A stretch of DNA of 64,000 nt, from assembly GCA_016776605.1 (NCBI GenBank), contig JADHTB010000004.1:243137-307136 (forward strand), written 5' to 3'. Numbering within the stretch: the stretch's first letter is position 1; each line of letters opens with the position of its first letter. Made by a program: the position numbers and the translations under genes. Positions 1 through 8,756 of the stretch are shown piece by piece. The DNA comes from Alphaproteobacteria bacterium. Its GTDB lineage: Bacteria; Pseudomonadota; Alphaproteobacteria; GCA-2731375. The notes under the pieces are model-generated. The model was given only the letters and a program-made list of their open reading frames with translations. It made no database searches and was not told the DNA's origin.

Positions 1-665
1 TGTTTGATCGTCTGTTTAGCGAACGCCTCCATGCGCACGGTCAGGCGGCGCAGGCGGCCGGTAAGCAGATGGAAAACAATCAAACCGCCGAGCAGGCCAA
101 ACCCAAGGCTGGCCGCCATTGCCCAACCGCTCATACGCAACAGGTAGGAGGTGCGTGCGACGGTTTCGGCGGAATCGTACTGTTCGCCGCGAAGGACAAC
201 GTAAAGATAACCTTCGGGAGCTGTCTTGCCGGGAATCTCCGTGACCGAGAAGGCCTTTTGGCGGTCGTGGCTGCGCGGGTCGTCGCCAAGCAGGGGATAG
301 GGATCTTCCATGCGCAGGAAGGCCTTGATCGGCTCCAGGGAGACGGATTTCCGTTTAATTTTATCCGGATCGGCCGAGTAGGAAAGAATGCGCCCCGCAT
401 TATCCAGCAGGTAAATCTCGATACTGGGATTGATGGACATGTAGAGGCTGAAGGTCTCCTTCAGCGCATTTTCATTGAGGCGGCCTTCCTCGACCAGATT
501 GCGGTCGGCAACAAGGTTGCGGGCCAGATTGCGATTAATTTCCTGATTGAGCTGACGCATATAGTTATCGGTCACGGTCAAGGTGATCGCGGTGTAGATA
601 GCGCCAATGGCGATCAGCAGAAGCAACAGGCCAAAGGCAAGTCTGGCATAGAGGGTGCGCGGCAA
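1..665 (-). CDS. Sensor histidine kinase, N-terminal part (cut by window start)
   Basis: The reverse strand stays open from a TTG at 665-663 to the window edge, about 221 codons. The start sits behind a GGGGAGG ribosome site and lies 13 bases after the stop of the response regulator, so the two are cotranscribed. The visible part has a first membrane helix at residues 5-25, a periplasmic sensor region of about 140 residues with the motif EIYLLDNAGRILSYS typical of kinase sensor folds, a second helix near residues 176-198, and then a HAMP-like start (LTGRLRRLTVRMEAFAKQT). The dimerisation and ATPase domains lie outside the window. The kinase role is inferred from this architecture and from the adjacent OmpR-type regulator. 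The ligand is unknown. Confidence 0.82.
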   Translation of the reverse strand, partial: MPRTLYARLAFGLLLLLIAIGAIYTAITLTVTDNYMRQLNQEINRNLARNLVADRNLVEEGRLNENALKETFSLYMSINPSIEIYLLDNAGRILSYSADPDKIKRKSVSLEPIKAFLRMEDPYPLLGDDPRSHDRQKAFSVTEIPGKTAPEGYLYVVLRGEQYDSAETVARTSYLLRMSGWAMAASLGFGLLGGLIVFHLLTGRLRRLTVRMEAFAKQTIK

Positions 666-678
666 GGTCAGCCTCCCC

Positions 679-1416
679 TTACGACACGAACTTATAGCCG
701 ACGCCCCAGACCGTCTGGACGTAAGCCGGGTTTGCCGGGTCTTTTTCGATCTTGGCGCGCAGCCGGTTGATATGAGTATTCACCGTATGCTCGTAGCCCT
801 CATAGCTGTAACCCCAGACCTGATCGAGAAGTTGAATGCGGCTATAGACCCGACCCGGGTGGCTGGCCAGATGGTGCAGCAGGTCGAACTCCCGTGCGGT
901 AAGGTTGACTTCCCTTGCCTCCACCAAGACCAGGCGTTTCTCGGCATTAATGGTCAGGCCGTTCTTTTCGATAATCGGTTCAGAAATGGGCTTTGCCTGC
1001 CTTGCGGAAAGCGCATCCACCCGCCGCAACAGCGCTTTCACGCGGGCGATGAATTCAGGCAGGCTGAAAGGCTTCGTCAGATAATCATCCGCACCCATTT
1101 CCAAGCCAAGAACCCGGTCCAGCTCGGTAGACTTAGCCGTTAGCATCAAGATTGGGATGTAACTGTTTCCGCCCCGCATTTCACGACAGAGCGCCAGACC
1201 ATCCACGCCCGGCAGCATGAGGTCCAGCACGACCAAATCGAAGGTGCCGCCCTTAAAGGCGGCCAACCCCGTATCGCCGCGATTTTCGATTTGCACCTCA
1301 AACCCATTGTCGCCGAGGTGCATGGAAATGAGCGAGGCAATATCGGCGTCGTCTTCAATAACCAAAACATGGTGCGGAGAAACCGGAGAAGGAGCCGTCT
1401 GTGGCGTCGTGACCAT
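679..1416 (-). CDS. OmpR/PhoB-family response regulator
   Basis: A 245-residue two-domain regulator. The N-terminal receiver has the acidic pair EDD near residue 21, the phospho-acceptor Asp in VVLDLMLPGVDG (about residue 65), Thr in LMLTAKS and Lys in YLTKPFS. The C-terminal winged helix has LTAREFDLLHHLA, the recognition helix region EHTVNTHINRLRAKIE and the terminal hairpin VWGVGYKF. It would be phosphorylated by the kinase encoded just downstream and bind DNA as a dimer. The ATG at 1416 is chosen because GGAAGGAG lies seven bases upstream. An in-frame TTG at 1422 is an alternative. The regulon is not evident, but the neighbouring exported MxKDx protein reads in the same direction just upstream. 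Confidence 0.93.
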   Translation of the reverse strand: MVTTPQTAPSPVSPHHVLVIEDDADIASLISMHLGDNGFEVQIENRGDTGLAAFKGGTFDLVVLDLMLPGVDGLALCREMRGGNSYIPILMLTAKSTELDRVLGLEMGADDYLTKPFSLPEFIARVKALLRRVDALSARQAKPISEPIIEKNGLTINAEKRLVLVEAREVNLTAREFDLLHHLASHPGRVYSRIQLLDQVWGYSYEGYEHTVNTHINRLRAKIEKDPANPAYVQTVWGVGYKFVS

Positions 1417-1453
1417 GAGCAACTCCTTCCCGTAGGTGTCGACAATCAGAGAA

Positions 1454-1717
1454 TTATTTTTTGTCTTTCATCATTTTGTCTTTTTTCGCCATCATGTCGT
1501 CCTTTTTTCCCATCATGTCGTCTTTTTTCATTTTGTCGTCCATGGCATGTTCTTTCTTCATTTCACTGCCCATGGTTTCCTTCTTCATCATCGTGTCTTT
1601 TTTCATCATCGTGTCTTTTTTCATATCGCTTTTCATCTCTCCGGCCTGCGCGGCGGAAAAGCTCATGATGATGGCGACGGCGCCGGCGATGGTAAGGATA
1701 GAAGCGGTTTTGAACAT
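1454..1717 (-). CDS. Secreted pentapeptide MxKDx-repeat protein
   Basis: An 87-residue protein with a Sec signal peptide (MFKTASILTIAGAVAIIMSF, cleaved near AQA-GE). The mature part is almost only Met, Lys, Asp and Glu in a loose five-residue repeat (KKDTM MKKDT MMKKE, then KKDDM MGKKD and so on), matching the family known as pentapeptide MXKDX repeat proteins. The function of that family is not established; the Met and acid content suggests binding of metal (for example copper) in the periplasm, which is inference. The start at 1717 has CAGGAG ten bases upstream. It lies upstream of, and in the same direction as, the two-component pair, so it may be a target of it or share its transcript. 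Low-complexity sequence makes homology scores unreliable. Confidence 0.8.
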   Translation of the reverse strand: MFKTASILTIAGAVAIIMSFSAAQAGEMKSDMKKDTMMKKDTMMKKETMGSEMKKEHAMDDKMKKDDMMGKKDDMMAKKDKMMKDKK

Positions 1718-2086
1718 GGGAAATCTCCTGAAAATTTTAGTTGGGTTGCCAGATGTCCCCTCAATGAGGGCGACCATATCGGCAACCACTAAACAGGGCC
1801 GAGATCACGCGCCAATAACGCAAATATAACAATTTGATAACGGCATATCTTCGGCAACGCCCGCTGTTCATACCAAGCGCATCGGCGTGATGGGGCGCTG
1901 GTCCCTGATAAATGGACGCATCGGCGGGAGCGGCGGCCGATGCCTGATTTACAGGTGATGGTGCCTCGAGCCGGGAGCTGGCTACTGAACATTAGATCAA
2001 AATATGCTAATTATAAGCAACTGATGTTTTATTAATGAGTTAGTGTACATAATTCTCATTATTGCTTAATCATGATGCCGTGACTG
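1718..2086. other. Intergenic region between MxKDx gene and multi-PAS kinase
   Basis: A 369-base gap between two divergently read genes. The stretch from 1990 to 2080 is clearly AT-rich compared with its surroundings and probably holds the promoter of the downstream kinase. No RNA gene, strong hairpin or repeat was recognised. Short open frames here do not look coding. Confidence 0.4.
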
Positions 2087-4366
2087 ATGCCAAATCGACC
2101 TGAAAATTTGATCAATGTTGAAGGGCACCCGCTCGAAAAAATTCTCGAGTCCCTGACCGAAATCAGCGTCGCGGTGGTTCTATTTGGCCTGAACGATGAA
2201 CTCATTTTTTGTAATGAAAAATACAAATCCATAAATGAGGATATTCGCCAGGAGCTCACCCCCGGAACACGATTTTCAGACTTATGCGAGAGCGTGAAAA
2301 ACCGCCGGGAAATTTCCGGCATGACCGGCGATCGGTATGTAGAGGAACGTTTTAGACGATTTCGGAAACCCGGCCTGCCATTCGACGAGAAACATGCGGA
2401 CGGCCATTGGTATTCGATCGAAGATCATCGCACAAGCGACGGCTATTTCGTTGGAATTCGAACCGACATCACCGAACAGATGCTGGCCCAGCAGGCGTTA
2501 CGTGAAAGCGAGGAACGGCACAGGGCGCTTTCCGACTTGACCAGTGAGGGGGTTTCGATTCACGAAGACGGGGTTATCTTGGAAGCCAATCAAGCGTTCG
2601 CGGATATGTACGGATATTCCATATCAGAACTTATTGGCATGTCTGTTCTCGACCTTACCACCCCGGAATATCGTCACGACGTAGCTGGCCGGATGACGCG
2701 CAATAAATCCGATACCTACGAAAGTGTCAGCTTCCGCAAGGATGGCAGCCAGATACCCGTCGAAATTAGGGCCAAGCAGATTGTCTACAAAGGCCGACAA
2801 ATGCGGGTCAGTCGAATACGCGACTTGACTGAAACAAAACGTGCCTCGCAGGAGCTGGAGCGCCGGGGGGCAAGCCTGGCGGAGGCGCAACGGATCGGCA
2901 ACATGGGAAATTGGGAACGCGATTTCGTTGCCGGAACGTTTCACTGGTCCGACCAAATTTATCGAATTTTTGGCTTAGACGCTGACGAACAGCCGCCCCC
3001 GGACAATGATCGATTTCTCTCGATTGTACATGCAGACGACCGCTCGAGCGTACGCGCGGCGGCTAGAGCGGCGGCGCGTTACAGCATTGATTATCGTATC
3101 GTCCGTCCCGATGGTGAAGAGCGGGTGGTGCATGAAGAAGCCGAGATAATTCGTGACGCCGCGGGGCGGCGGTTGCGATTGACGGGCACAGTGCAAGATA
3201 TTACCGAGCGCAAGCGGGTCGAGCAGGCGCTAATAGCATCCGAGGCGAAATTTTCCGGCGTTCTAGACATCGCGTCAGATGCCATCATCACGACTGATGA
3301 AGACGGCAACGCTCAAATGTTCAATCAAGGCGCCCGGGACACCTTCGGGTACCAGGAGGATGAAGTCCTGGGCCGATCAATAGAAATGCTTATGCCCGAA
3401 AGATTTCGCGATGGCCACGCTCGGAGCATGGCAGGGTTCGGCACCTCGGGCATCCAGAGCCGGCGTATGTCCGAGCGCAACGACATCGTCGGTCTTCGCA
3501 AGGACGGCTCGGAATTCCCAGCTGAAGCCTCGGTGAGCAGGCTTGAAACCGGCGACAATATTCTTTTCAACGTGATCCTGCGCGATATTAGCGATCGCAA
3601 ACGCATTGAGCGAGAGATCACCCAGGCCAAGGAACTTGCCGAAGCCGCGAGTAGCGCAAAGTCCCAATTTCTGGCCGGTATGAGCCATGAGTTGCGCACA
3701 CCTTTGAACGCGATCATTGGTTTTTCGGAGATCATGGCCGGAGAGAGTTTCGGCCCGCTGGGCAGCGAACAATACAAAGAATACGCCACTGACATTCACA
3801 ACAGCGGCATTCTCTTGCTGGATCTCATCTCCGATGTGCTGGATCTATCAAAAATTGAGGCTGGCGCGATGGAGCTGACCGAGGGTGTGGTGAGTTTGAA
3901 CGAGACGCTTCGGTCCACGTTGCGCCTGGTTCACAAACGCGCCGAGACGAATTCACTGCATATCGCCACCAATCTCGATCCAGCCTCGCCGCTTATTCGG
4001 GGTGACGAGCGGGCGATCAAACAGATCGTGCTGAATCTTCTGTCGAACGGCGCGAAATTCACCGGCGAGGGCGGGACGATAACGGTCAGTTCACAAACGG
4101 AGTCCGATGGCGGGGTTTCGTTGACCGTCGCTGATACCGGTATCGGGATCGCTCCCGCCGATATAGCCAAGGTTCTCGAACCGTTCGGACAGGTGGGAAG
4201 CGTACAAATCCAGGCACATCAGGGTACGGGTCTGGGCCTGCCGATAGCCAAGCGATTGACGGAAATGCATGACGCGACTTTCGAGTTGGAAAGCGAAGTC
4301 GGTGTCGGAACAACCGTCAAACTCCGTTTCCCAAAAGAGCGCCGCCTTGGCCCCGAGGACAGTTAG
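2087..4366 (+). CDS. Multi-PAS sensor histidine kinase
   Basis: A 759-residue protein without signal peptide or obvious membrane segment, so probably cytosolic. It has four PAS-type modules: residues about 15-125 (ending GIRTDITEQ), 140-250 (RIRDLTETK), 270-380 (TVQDITERK) and 385-505 (ILRDISDRK). A HisKA domain follows with the phospho-acceptor His534 in MSHELRTPLNAIIGFSE. The ATPase domain has the N box IVLNLLSNGAKFT, G1 VADTGIGIAP, the F box LEPFGQVG and G2 GTGLGLPIAKRL. There is no receiver domain, so a partner regulator must be encoded elsewhere. PAS modules of this kind often bind heme, flavin or small metabolites; the ligand cannot be told from sequence. The ribosome site is weak, so a slightly different start is possible. 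Confidence 0.9.
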   Translation: MPNRPENLINVEGHPLEKILESLTEISVAVVLFGLNDELIFCNEKYKSINEDIRQELTPGTRFSDLCESVKNRREISGMTGDRYVEERFRRFRKPGLPFDEKHADGHWYSIEDHRTSDGYFVGIRTDITEQMLAQQALRESEERHRALSDLTSEGVSIHEDGVILEANQAFADMYGYSISELIGMSVLDLTTPEYRHDVAGRMTRNKSDTYESVSFRKDGSQIPVEIRAKQIVYKGRQMRVSRIRDLTETKRASQELERRGASLAEAQRIGNMGNWERDFVAGTFHWSDQIYRIFGLDADEQPPPDNDRFLSIVHADDRSSVRAAARAAARYSIDYRIVRPDGEERVVHEEAEIIRDAAGRRLRLTGTVQDITERKRVEQALIASEAKFSGVLDIASDAIITTDEDGNAQMFNQGARDTFGYQEDEVLGRSIEMLMPERFRDGHARSMAGFGTSGIQSRRMSERNDIVGLRKDGSEFPAEASVSRLETGDNILFNVILRDISDRKRIEREITQAKELAEAASSAKSQFLAGMSHELRTPLNAIIGFSEIMAGESFGPLGSEQYKEYATDIHNSGILLLDLISDVLDLSKIEAGAMELTEGVVSLNETLRSTLRLVHKRAETNSLHIATNLDPASPLIRGDERAIKQIVLNLLSNGAKFTGEGGTITVSSQTESDGGVSLTVADTGIGIAPADIAKVLEPFGQVGSVQIQAHQGTGLGLPIAKRLTEMHDATFELESEVGVGTTVKLRFPKERRLGPEDS

Positions 4367-4530
4367 GCCATTTCGAGATATTCAGCAGATTGCTAGAGTA
4401 ACCGCCAATAGCCCGCTATACTTATAGGATCATCGGTTCCTCGGCAGTATGTCGGCTAGCACCACCTCAGACGGGGACTTGTTCCATGTGCCCTTCCCAA
4501 CAGGGTTGGCCATGATGAAAGGCCCTGTTT

Positions 4531-5616
4531 ATGTCGGAATTCACGTCAAAAGCGCGTCGTCGATGGGTGAAGCCATTGCTGTTCACGGTCGCTGCGCTGT
4601 TGATCGGCGTCATCGTGGTCGAAGGTATACATTGGTGGCGCCATGTGGATGAGCCCAGCGCCCGGGTTGAAGTGGATTTCACGCTGCTGTCATCCAGCGT
4701 CAATGCCACTGTCAAAGCGGTGCATGTCCGCCGTGGCGACCGGGTGGAAAAGGGCGCGTTGCTTGCCTCCATGGATACGGCGGTGGCGGAACTGGATGTG
4801 GCCACGCTGGATGCCGAGATTGCCAGGGAACGGGCCGCCCGGGATCAGGTTGAAGCCGAACTTGCCCAGTATCAGCGTGAGATGAAGGATAAAATTGCCA
4901 CCGCCACCGCGGCGGTGAGTTTGCAGCGCCGCGAGCATGCCACCGGGCAAAGCCGCCTGGCCATTGCCCAGAGCAATGTTGATCGTAGCAAGAAACTCGC
5001 GTCCCGGGGCACCTTCACCGAGCGTCAACTTGATGACGCGACGGACCACTTGCTCGATATCACCGCCAAATTGCGCGCCCTCGAGACCGACTTGGAAACC
5101 AGCCAGAATAAACTCCAGGAACTGAACAGCGCCTTGCAAAAAGAGGCCGTGTATCGGAGCCAAATTCAGGCGATCGACCGGGCCATGGACAAGAGCAGCG
5201 TCCAACTGCGCCAATCGAAGCAGCGCCTGTTCGAGATGCATATCCGCGCCCCGATCACGGGCATTGTTGACGAGGTCTATGTCAGCGCCGGCGTCTATGT
5301 CGAGGATGCGGATCGTGCCTTTTTGCTGCATGATCCGAATGCCCTGTGGCTCGAGGCCAAGATCGATGAAAACGATATTCGTCTGGTCGCGCCCGGACAG
5401 CCGGTGACCATTGAATTCGATGCCTATCCGTTTTCATATTTCGAGGGCAAGGTCCGTGCCATCGGGCAGGCCACGCTGGGCTCCATGACCCATGGCGGCA
5501 AGGAGGAGGTGGCGCCACGCATGGCGCAGCGCATCCCCGTCCTGATCGACTTGCCTAAAATAGAAAAGGCGATCTGGCCCGGCATGCGCGCCAGCGTGAA
5601 TATCACGGTTCGCTAA
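4531..5616 (+). CDS. HlyD/EmrA-type membrane fusion protein
   Basis: A 361-residue periplasmic adaptor. A short cytosolic N-terminus is followed by one membrane helix (residues about 14-32), a first lipoyl half (VDFTLLSSSVNATVKAVHV, GDRVEKGALLASMD), a long coiled-coil hairpin (about residues 85-225, rich in Ala, Glu, Gln and Arg) and the second lipoyl half with beta barrel (RAPITGIVDEVYVSAGVYV). Proteins of this kind bridge an inner-membrane transporter to an outer-membrane channel. The MFS gene begins 14 bases after this stop, so the pair forms an EmrAB-like efflux unit, although the MFS partner here is not a typical 14-helix EmrB. The substrate is unknown. Confidence 0.88.
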   Translation: MSEFTSKARRRWVKPLLFTVAALLIGVIVVEGIHWWRHVDEPSARVEVDFTLLSSSVNATVKAVHVRRGDRVEKGALLASMDTAVAELDVATLDAEIARERAARDQVEAELAQYQREMKDKIATATAAVSLQRREHATGQSRLAIAQSNVDRSKKLASRGTFTERQLDDATDHLLDITAKLRALETDLETSQNKLQELNSALQKEAVYRSQIQAIDRAMDKSSVQLRQSKQRLFEMHIRAPITGIVDEVYVSAGVYVEDADRAFLLHDPNALWLEAKIDENDIRLVAPGQPVTIEFDAYPFSYFEGKVRAIGQATLGSMTHGGKEEVAPRMAQRIPVLIDLPKIEKAIWPGMRASVNITVR

Positions 5617-5630
5617 GTGGAATAGCCGCC

Positions 5631-6992
5631 ATGGATCTCTCACTCTTCGGCCCACGGACGATCCTCGCCATCGCCACGGTTTCCATGCTGGTACAACAGG
5701 CGTTTTCCTACGTTTGCCAAATTGTCATGCCCATTCTGGCACACCGTCTGGCCGAGGATTTTGGTATCTCGCCGGCCTGGCTTGGACTCTATCTGTTTTT
5801 GCAGAATGTCATGGCGATTGTCGCGGCGCTTGGCTGCGGCAGTTTCATTTTGCGCTATGGCCCGCTTCGCATCAGCCAGTTCACCTTGTTGATGATGGGG
5901 GGCAGCTTGTTCGTGATCGCGTCGGGGACGCTTTGGCTCTACCCGCTCGGCGCCGTTCTGTTGGGCGCGGCGGCGGTCTCGACCCCGGCCAGCTCGCATA
6001 TCCTGGCCCGCGTCTGCCCGCCGCGTCTGGTTCCGGTGATCTTTTCGGTCAAGCAAACCGGGGTGCCGGTTGGCAGCCTGATCGGCGGCCTGTTGATCCC
6101 CTTTCTATTGGGACTTGTCGTCTACAGCGCCACCGTCGGCACGACCATCCGCCCCGGCCCCTATGGCGCCGCGTTGATTACAGGCTTGATCGTCTTTTCA
6201 GTGGCGCTTTCACTGCAACCGCTCCGCGCCTATTTCGACCGCGACCGCGATCCGGACCAAAAAATCGGCTTTGGCGATATGCGGGCGACGCTTGCCATGG
6301 TGCTGCGGAACCCGGCCTTGCGCGATATTTCCTTTGCCGCCTTTGCTTTCGGCGGCTTGCAGTCGCTGTTTTCCGGCTTTTTCATTCTCTATCTGATCGA
6401 CGGGCAGGGCTATTCCGAAATTGAGGCCGGGTCCGCCTTTGCCATATCCTCGTTTACCGCCATCTGGGCGCGGATATTGTGGGGAGTCGTCGGCGGCGGC
6501 ATCATTCCGGCGCGCTGGGTCTTCGCCGGCATAGGCTTTTTTGGCGGCGTTGCCGCGTTGTTGATGACGCTTTTTGATTTCTCCTGGACCTTGAACGGGA
6601 TCATCGCGGTGGCGATCCTGTTCAACATCACCGCGTTAAGCTGGCACGGCATTCTGTTGGCGGAGACCGCACGCCTGGCGCCGGAGGGGCAGGTCGGCGG
6701 CGTCACCGGCGGTGTGCTCGCCTTTACTTCGATCGCGATGATGATCTATCCGGCAATTTACGGGCTGATCCTGGCGGCCACCGGGTCTTACGAGATCGGC
6801 TTCGCGCTTTCAGCGATCCCGGCTTTCGCCGCCTTTATCATCTTCCTGAACCCACCCGTTCAGGGGTCATGGTTCGGCCTTTGCCTAGGCTTGGCACAGA
6901 GCCTGTACTCGATCCGGGTGCTGTCCCGACTGGCCATGCTGATGATTTTCGGCGTGGCCTTCGGCCTGCTGTTTCAGGCATTGGGTTTTTAG
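5631..6992 (+). CDS. MFS transporter (partner of the HlyD-type adaptor)
   Basis: A 453-residue, strongly hydrophobic protein with about 12 membrane helices. The usual MFS features are visible: paired six-helix halves with a charged central loop near residues 200-222 (RAYFDRDRDPDQK), and a Pro/Gly-rich helix (SVKQTGVPVGSLIGG) as in the CynX/NarK-like branch. The start ATG at 5631 follows GGAATAGCC. Its close spacing to the adaptor suggests joint export of a small molecule. The last 50 residues contain an extra hydrophobic segment (MLMIFGVAFGLLFQALGF). The 3' side is followed by a lone end of the MITE-like repeat. Confidence 0.85.
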   Translation: MDLSLFGPRTILAIATVSMLVQQAFSYVCQIVMPILAHRLAEDFGISPAWLGLYLFLQNVMAIVAALGCGSFILRYGPLRISQFTLLMMGGSLFVIASGTLWLYPLGAVLLGAAAVSTPASSHILARVCPPRLVPVIFSVKQTGVPVGSLIGGLLIPFLLGLVVYSATVGTTIRPGPYGAALITGLIVFSVALSLQPLRAYFDRDRDPDQKIGFGDMRATLAMVLRNPALRDISFAAFAFGGLQSLFSGFFILYLIDGQGYSEIEAGSAFAISSFTAIWARILWGVVGGGIIPARWVFAGIGFFGGVAALLMTLFDFSWTLNGIIAVAILFNITALSWHGILLAETARLAPEGQVGGVTGGVLAFTSIAMMIYPAIYGLILAATGSYEIGFALSAIPAFAAFIIFLNPPVQGSWFGLCLGLAQSLYSIRVLSRLAMLMIFGVAFGLLFQALGF

Positions 6993-7005
6993 CGCCGTTC
7001 CCGTC

Positions 7006-7045
7006 TAAAGCAGTTCCGGGATATTCTGGTCCATTTGATGGCGCT
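7006..7045 (-). repeat. Solo terminal repeat of the TAGAGCA MITE-like family
   Basis: Forty bases starting TAAAGCAGTTCCGGGATATT match the right end of the element at 12164-12426 (read as its complement) at 36 of 39 positions. No matching inverted partner is visible nearby, so this is either a one-ended relic or a deletion remnant. It lies just after the MFS stop codon. Confidence 0.7.
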
Positions 7046-7065
7046 AAATTAATTCCTCTTGTTTA

Positions 7066-7100
7066 GTTCAGCGTTAAATCATATATGTTCAACGTTGAAC
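7066..7100. promoter_or_regulatory. Tandem operator-like site for the MarR regulator (putative)
   Basis: A perfect 14-base palindrome GTTCAACGTTGAAC occupies 7087-7100. A degenerate copy, GTTCAGCGTTAAAT, begins exactly 21 bases earlier at 7066, that is two helical turns away on the same DNA face. Both lie 29 to 63 bases before the nitroreductase start and inside AT-rich sequence. MarR-family dimers recognise palindromes of about this length near their own operon, and a marR-type gene is the second gene of this operon. That link is inference. Confidence 0.6.
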
Positions 7101-7128
7101 TATTTAAATGCCCATGGAGGAAACGGAT

Positions 7129-8277
7129 ATGAACAGGCGCAAATTTTTAGCCATCGCAGGATCCGCCGGTGTCATTGTCGCGGCGGGCACTGGGGGGTTT
7201 TTGGCGACGCGCACGCCGGAAGGCGCTTTGAAGCCATGGAAAAATGCCGGATCGCTGTATTCCGGCGCCATGAGCCAGGCCCTGTCCTATGCCATTCTGG
7301 CGCCCAACCCCCATAACCGGCAGCCCTGGCTGATCGATCTGAAAAGCGGCACGGAGGCGGTATTGACCTGTGACCCGGGCAGGTTGTTGCCCGTAACTGA
7401 TCCCTTCAGCCGGCAGATCGCGATCGGACTGGGATGTTTTCTGGAGCTATTTTCCCTGGCCGCCGCGGCGCAGGGCTACCGTGCCCACATGCGTTATTTT
7501 CCGGAGGGGGAACCGGGCGATGTCCTGGAACAACGGCCTATCGCCCACCTATCGCTCGAGAAGCAAGACGGCTTGGCGGGCGATCCGCTATTTGCCCATG
7601 TCCTGAAACGCCGCACCAACCGGCAGCCCTATGAAGCTGACCGGGCCATCCCGGATGATCTCGCGGGGCGCCTGCGTCGTGGGGCCGCCGATAACGTCCA
7701 GGTGGGCACGACAACCGGCGGCAAGTTGTTGCGCGACTTAAGAGCCCTGACCCGCGATGCCATGTTGACCGAGGTTCGTACGGTGGCGGCGTATCAGGAA
7801 AGCATCGATTTGATGCGTATAGGGCGGGCGGAGATAGAGGCCAATCCGGATGGCATCGCCTTGGGTGGCGGGTTCCTTGAAAGCCTGAAACTTGCCGGCA
7901 TATTGAGCCGGGAAAGTCTTGCCGATCCGGCATCGCGGACCTACCAAATAGGCCTTACCATGTTCGAGGCGGGGGCGATGTCAGCCATGGGATTTATCTG
8001 GATCAAGACCGGCGGCAATAGCCGCACGGCGCAGATCGAGGCCGGCCGGGCCTATCTGCGCATCACCCTTCAGGCCACTGCGGCTGGTCTGGCCATGCAG
8101 CCCATGAGCCAGGCGTTGCAGGAATACGCGGCCATGGCGCCTTACTACAGGGCGATCCATGATAAGTTGGCCGGCAAATCGGGCGAGCGGGTGCAAATGC
8201 TGGCCCGTCTTGGTTATGCAGAGGCCGTGGGTCCCGCCCCGCGCTGGCCGCTGGAGACGAGACTGAAGGAAGCCTGA
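7129..8277 (+). CDS. Tat-exported nitroreductase-family protein
   Basis: A 382-residue protein that opens with a twin-arginine signal (MNRRKFLAIAGSAGVIVAAG). The body resembles Acg/nitroreductase-fold proteins that bind flavin: APNPHNRQPWLIDL is the typical N-terminal FMN-phosphate loop, RRTNRQPYEADRAIP starts the second half, and the C-terminal GLAMQPMSQALQEY is typical of this group. It probably acts as a periplasmic flavoprotein, either as a reductase or a flavin-sequestering protein; no substrate can be named. The ATG at 7129 is preceded by GGAGG, which rejects an upstream start at 7108. Its stop overlaps the MarR start by one base (TGATG), so the two are translationally coupled. Confidence 0.85.
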   Translation: MNRRKFLAIAGSAGVIVAAGTGGFLATRTPEGALKPWKNAGSLYSGAMSQALSYAILAPNPHNRQPWLIDLKSGTEAVLTCDPGRLLPVTDPFSRQIAIGLGCFLELFSLAAAAQGYRAHMRYFPEGEPGDVLEQRPIAHLSLEKQDGLAGDPLFAHVLKRRTNRQPYEADRAIPDDLAGRLRRGAADNVQVGTTTGGKLLRDLRALTRDAMLTEVRTVAAYQESIDLMRIGRAEIEANPDGIALGGGFLESLKLAGILSRESLADPASRTYQIGLTMFEAGAMSAMGFIWIKTGGNSRTAQIEAGRAYLRITLQATAAGLAMQPMSQALQEYAAMAPYYRAIHDKLAGKSGERVQMLARLGYAEAVGPAPRWPLETRLKEA

Positions 8278-8726
8278 TGGTGGAACCAACGGAAGATCCG
8301 CTGGCATTTCGGTTCTTCACCGAAATCGGCATCATCGAACAATTGGCCCGCAACCGGCTGGAACGGGTTTTACCTGATGGCCTGAAGGTATCTCAATTCA
8401 TCGTGCTGAACCATTTGGTGCGCCTGGGCGGCGAATGGAACCCGGCGCGCCTCGCCGCCGCCTTCCAGGTGACCAAGGGGGCGATGACCAACAATCTACA
8501 GCGGCTGGAGCAACGCCGCCTGGTGCAGGTCTTGGCCAATCCGGCTGACGGGCGGGGCAAGCTTGTCAGCATCACCGAGGCCGGGCGGGACATGCGCCTG
8601 CGTTGCGTGGCAAGCGTCGGCCCCTTTCTGGCCGATCTTTCAAGGGAGTTTCCGGACAAGGACCTGGCAGCCGCCCTGCCGATCCTGGAAAAAATGAGAA
8701 TCTATTTGGACGCACACAGATCATAG
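8277..8726 (+). CDS. MarR-family transcriptional regulator
   Basis: A 149-residue winged-helix protein. The helix-turn-helix is at about residues 57-82 (PARLAAAFQVTKGAMTNNLQ), followed by the recognition region and the wing NPADGRGKLVSITEAG, which is the family hallmark. It begins inside the stop of the nitroreductase-like gene. Such regulators usually repress their own operon and are released by small ligands. The palindromic pair at 7066-7100 is the likely operator. The gene ends with TAG, showing that TAG is a normal stop in this genome. Confidence 0.93.
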   Translation: MVEPTEDPLAFRFFTEIGIIEQLARNRLERVLPDGLKVSQFIVLNHLVRLGGEWNPARLAAAFQVTKGAMTNNLQRLEQRRLVQVLANPADGRGKLVSITEAGRDMRLRCVASVGPFLADLSREFPDKDLAAALPILEKMRIYLDAHRS

Positions 8727-8756
8727 ACCTCATAGACTAATTTCAAATCTGTCGGG

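Noticed and set aside
69..770. Long plus-strand frame at the window start
   Set aside because: It is the shadow of the histidine kinase on the other strand, which has membrane helices, HAMP start and a proper ribosome site.
4449..4652. Short frame before the HlyD-type gene
   Set aside because: It overlaps the well-supported adaptor start and has no protein-like features.
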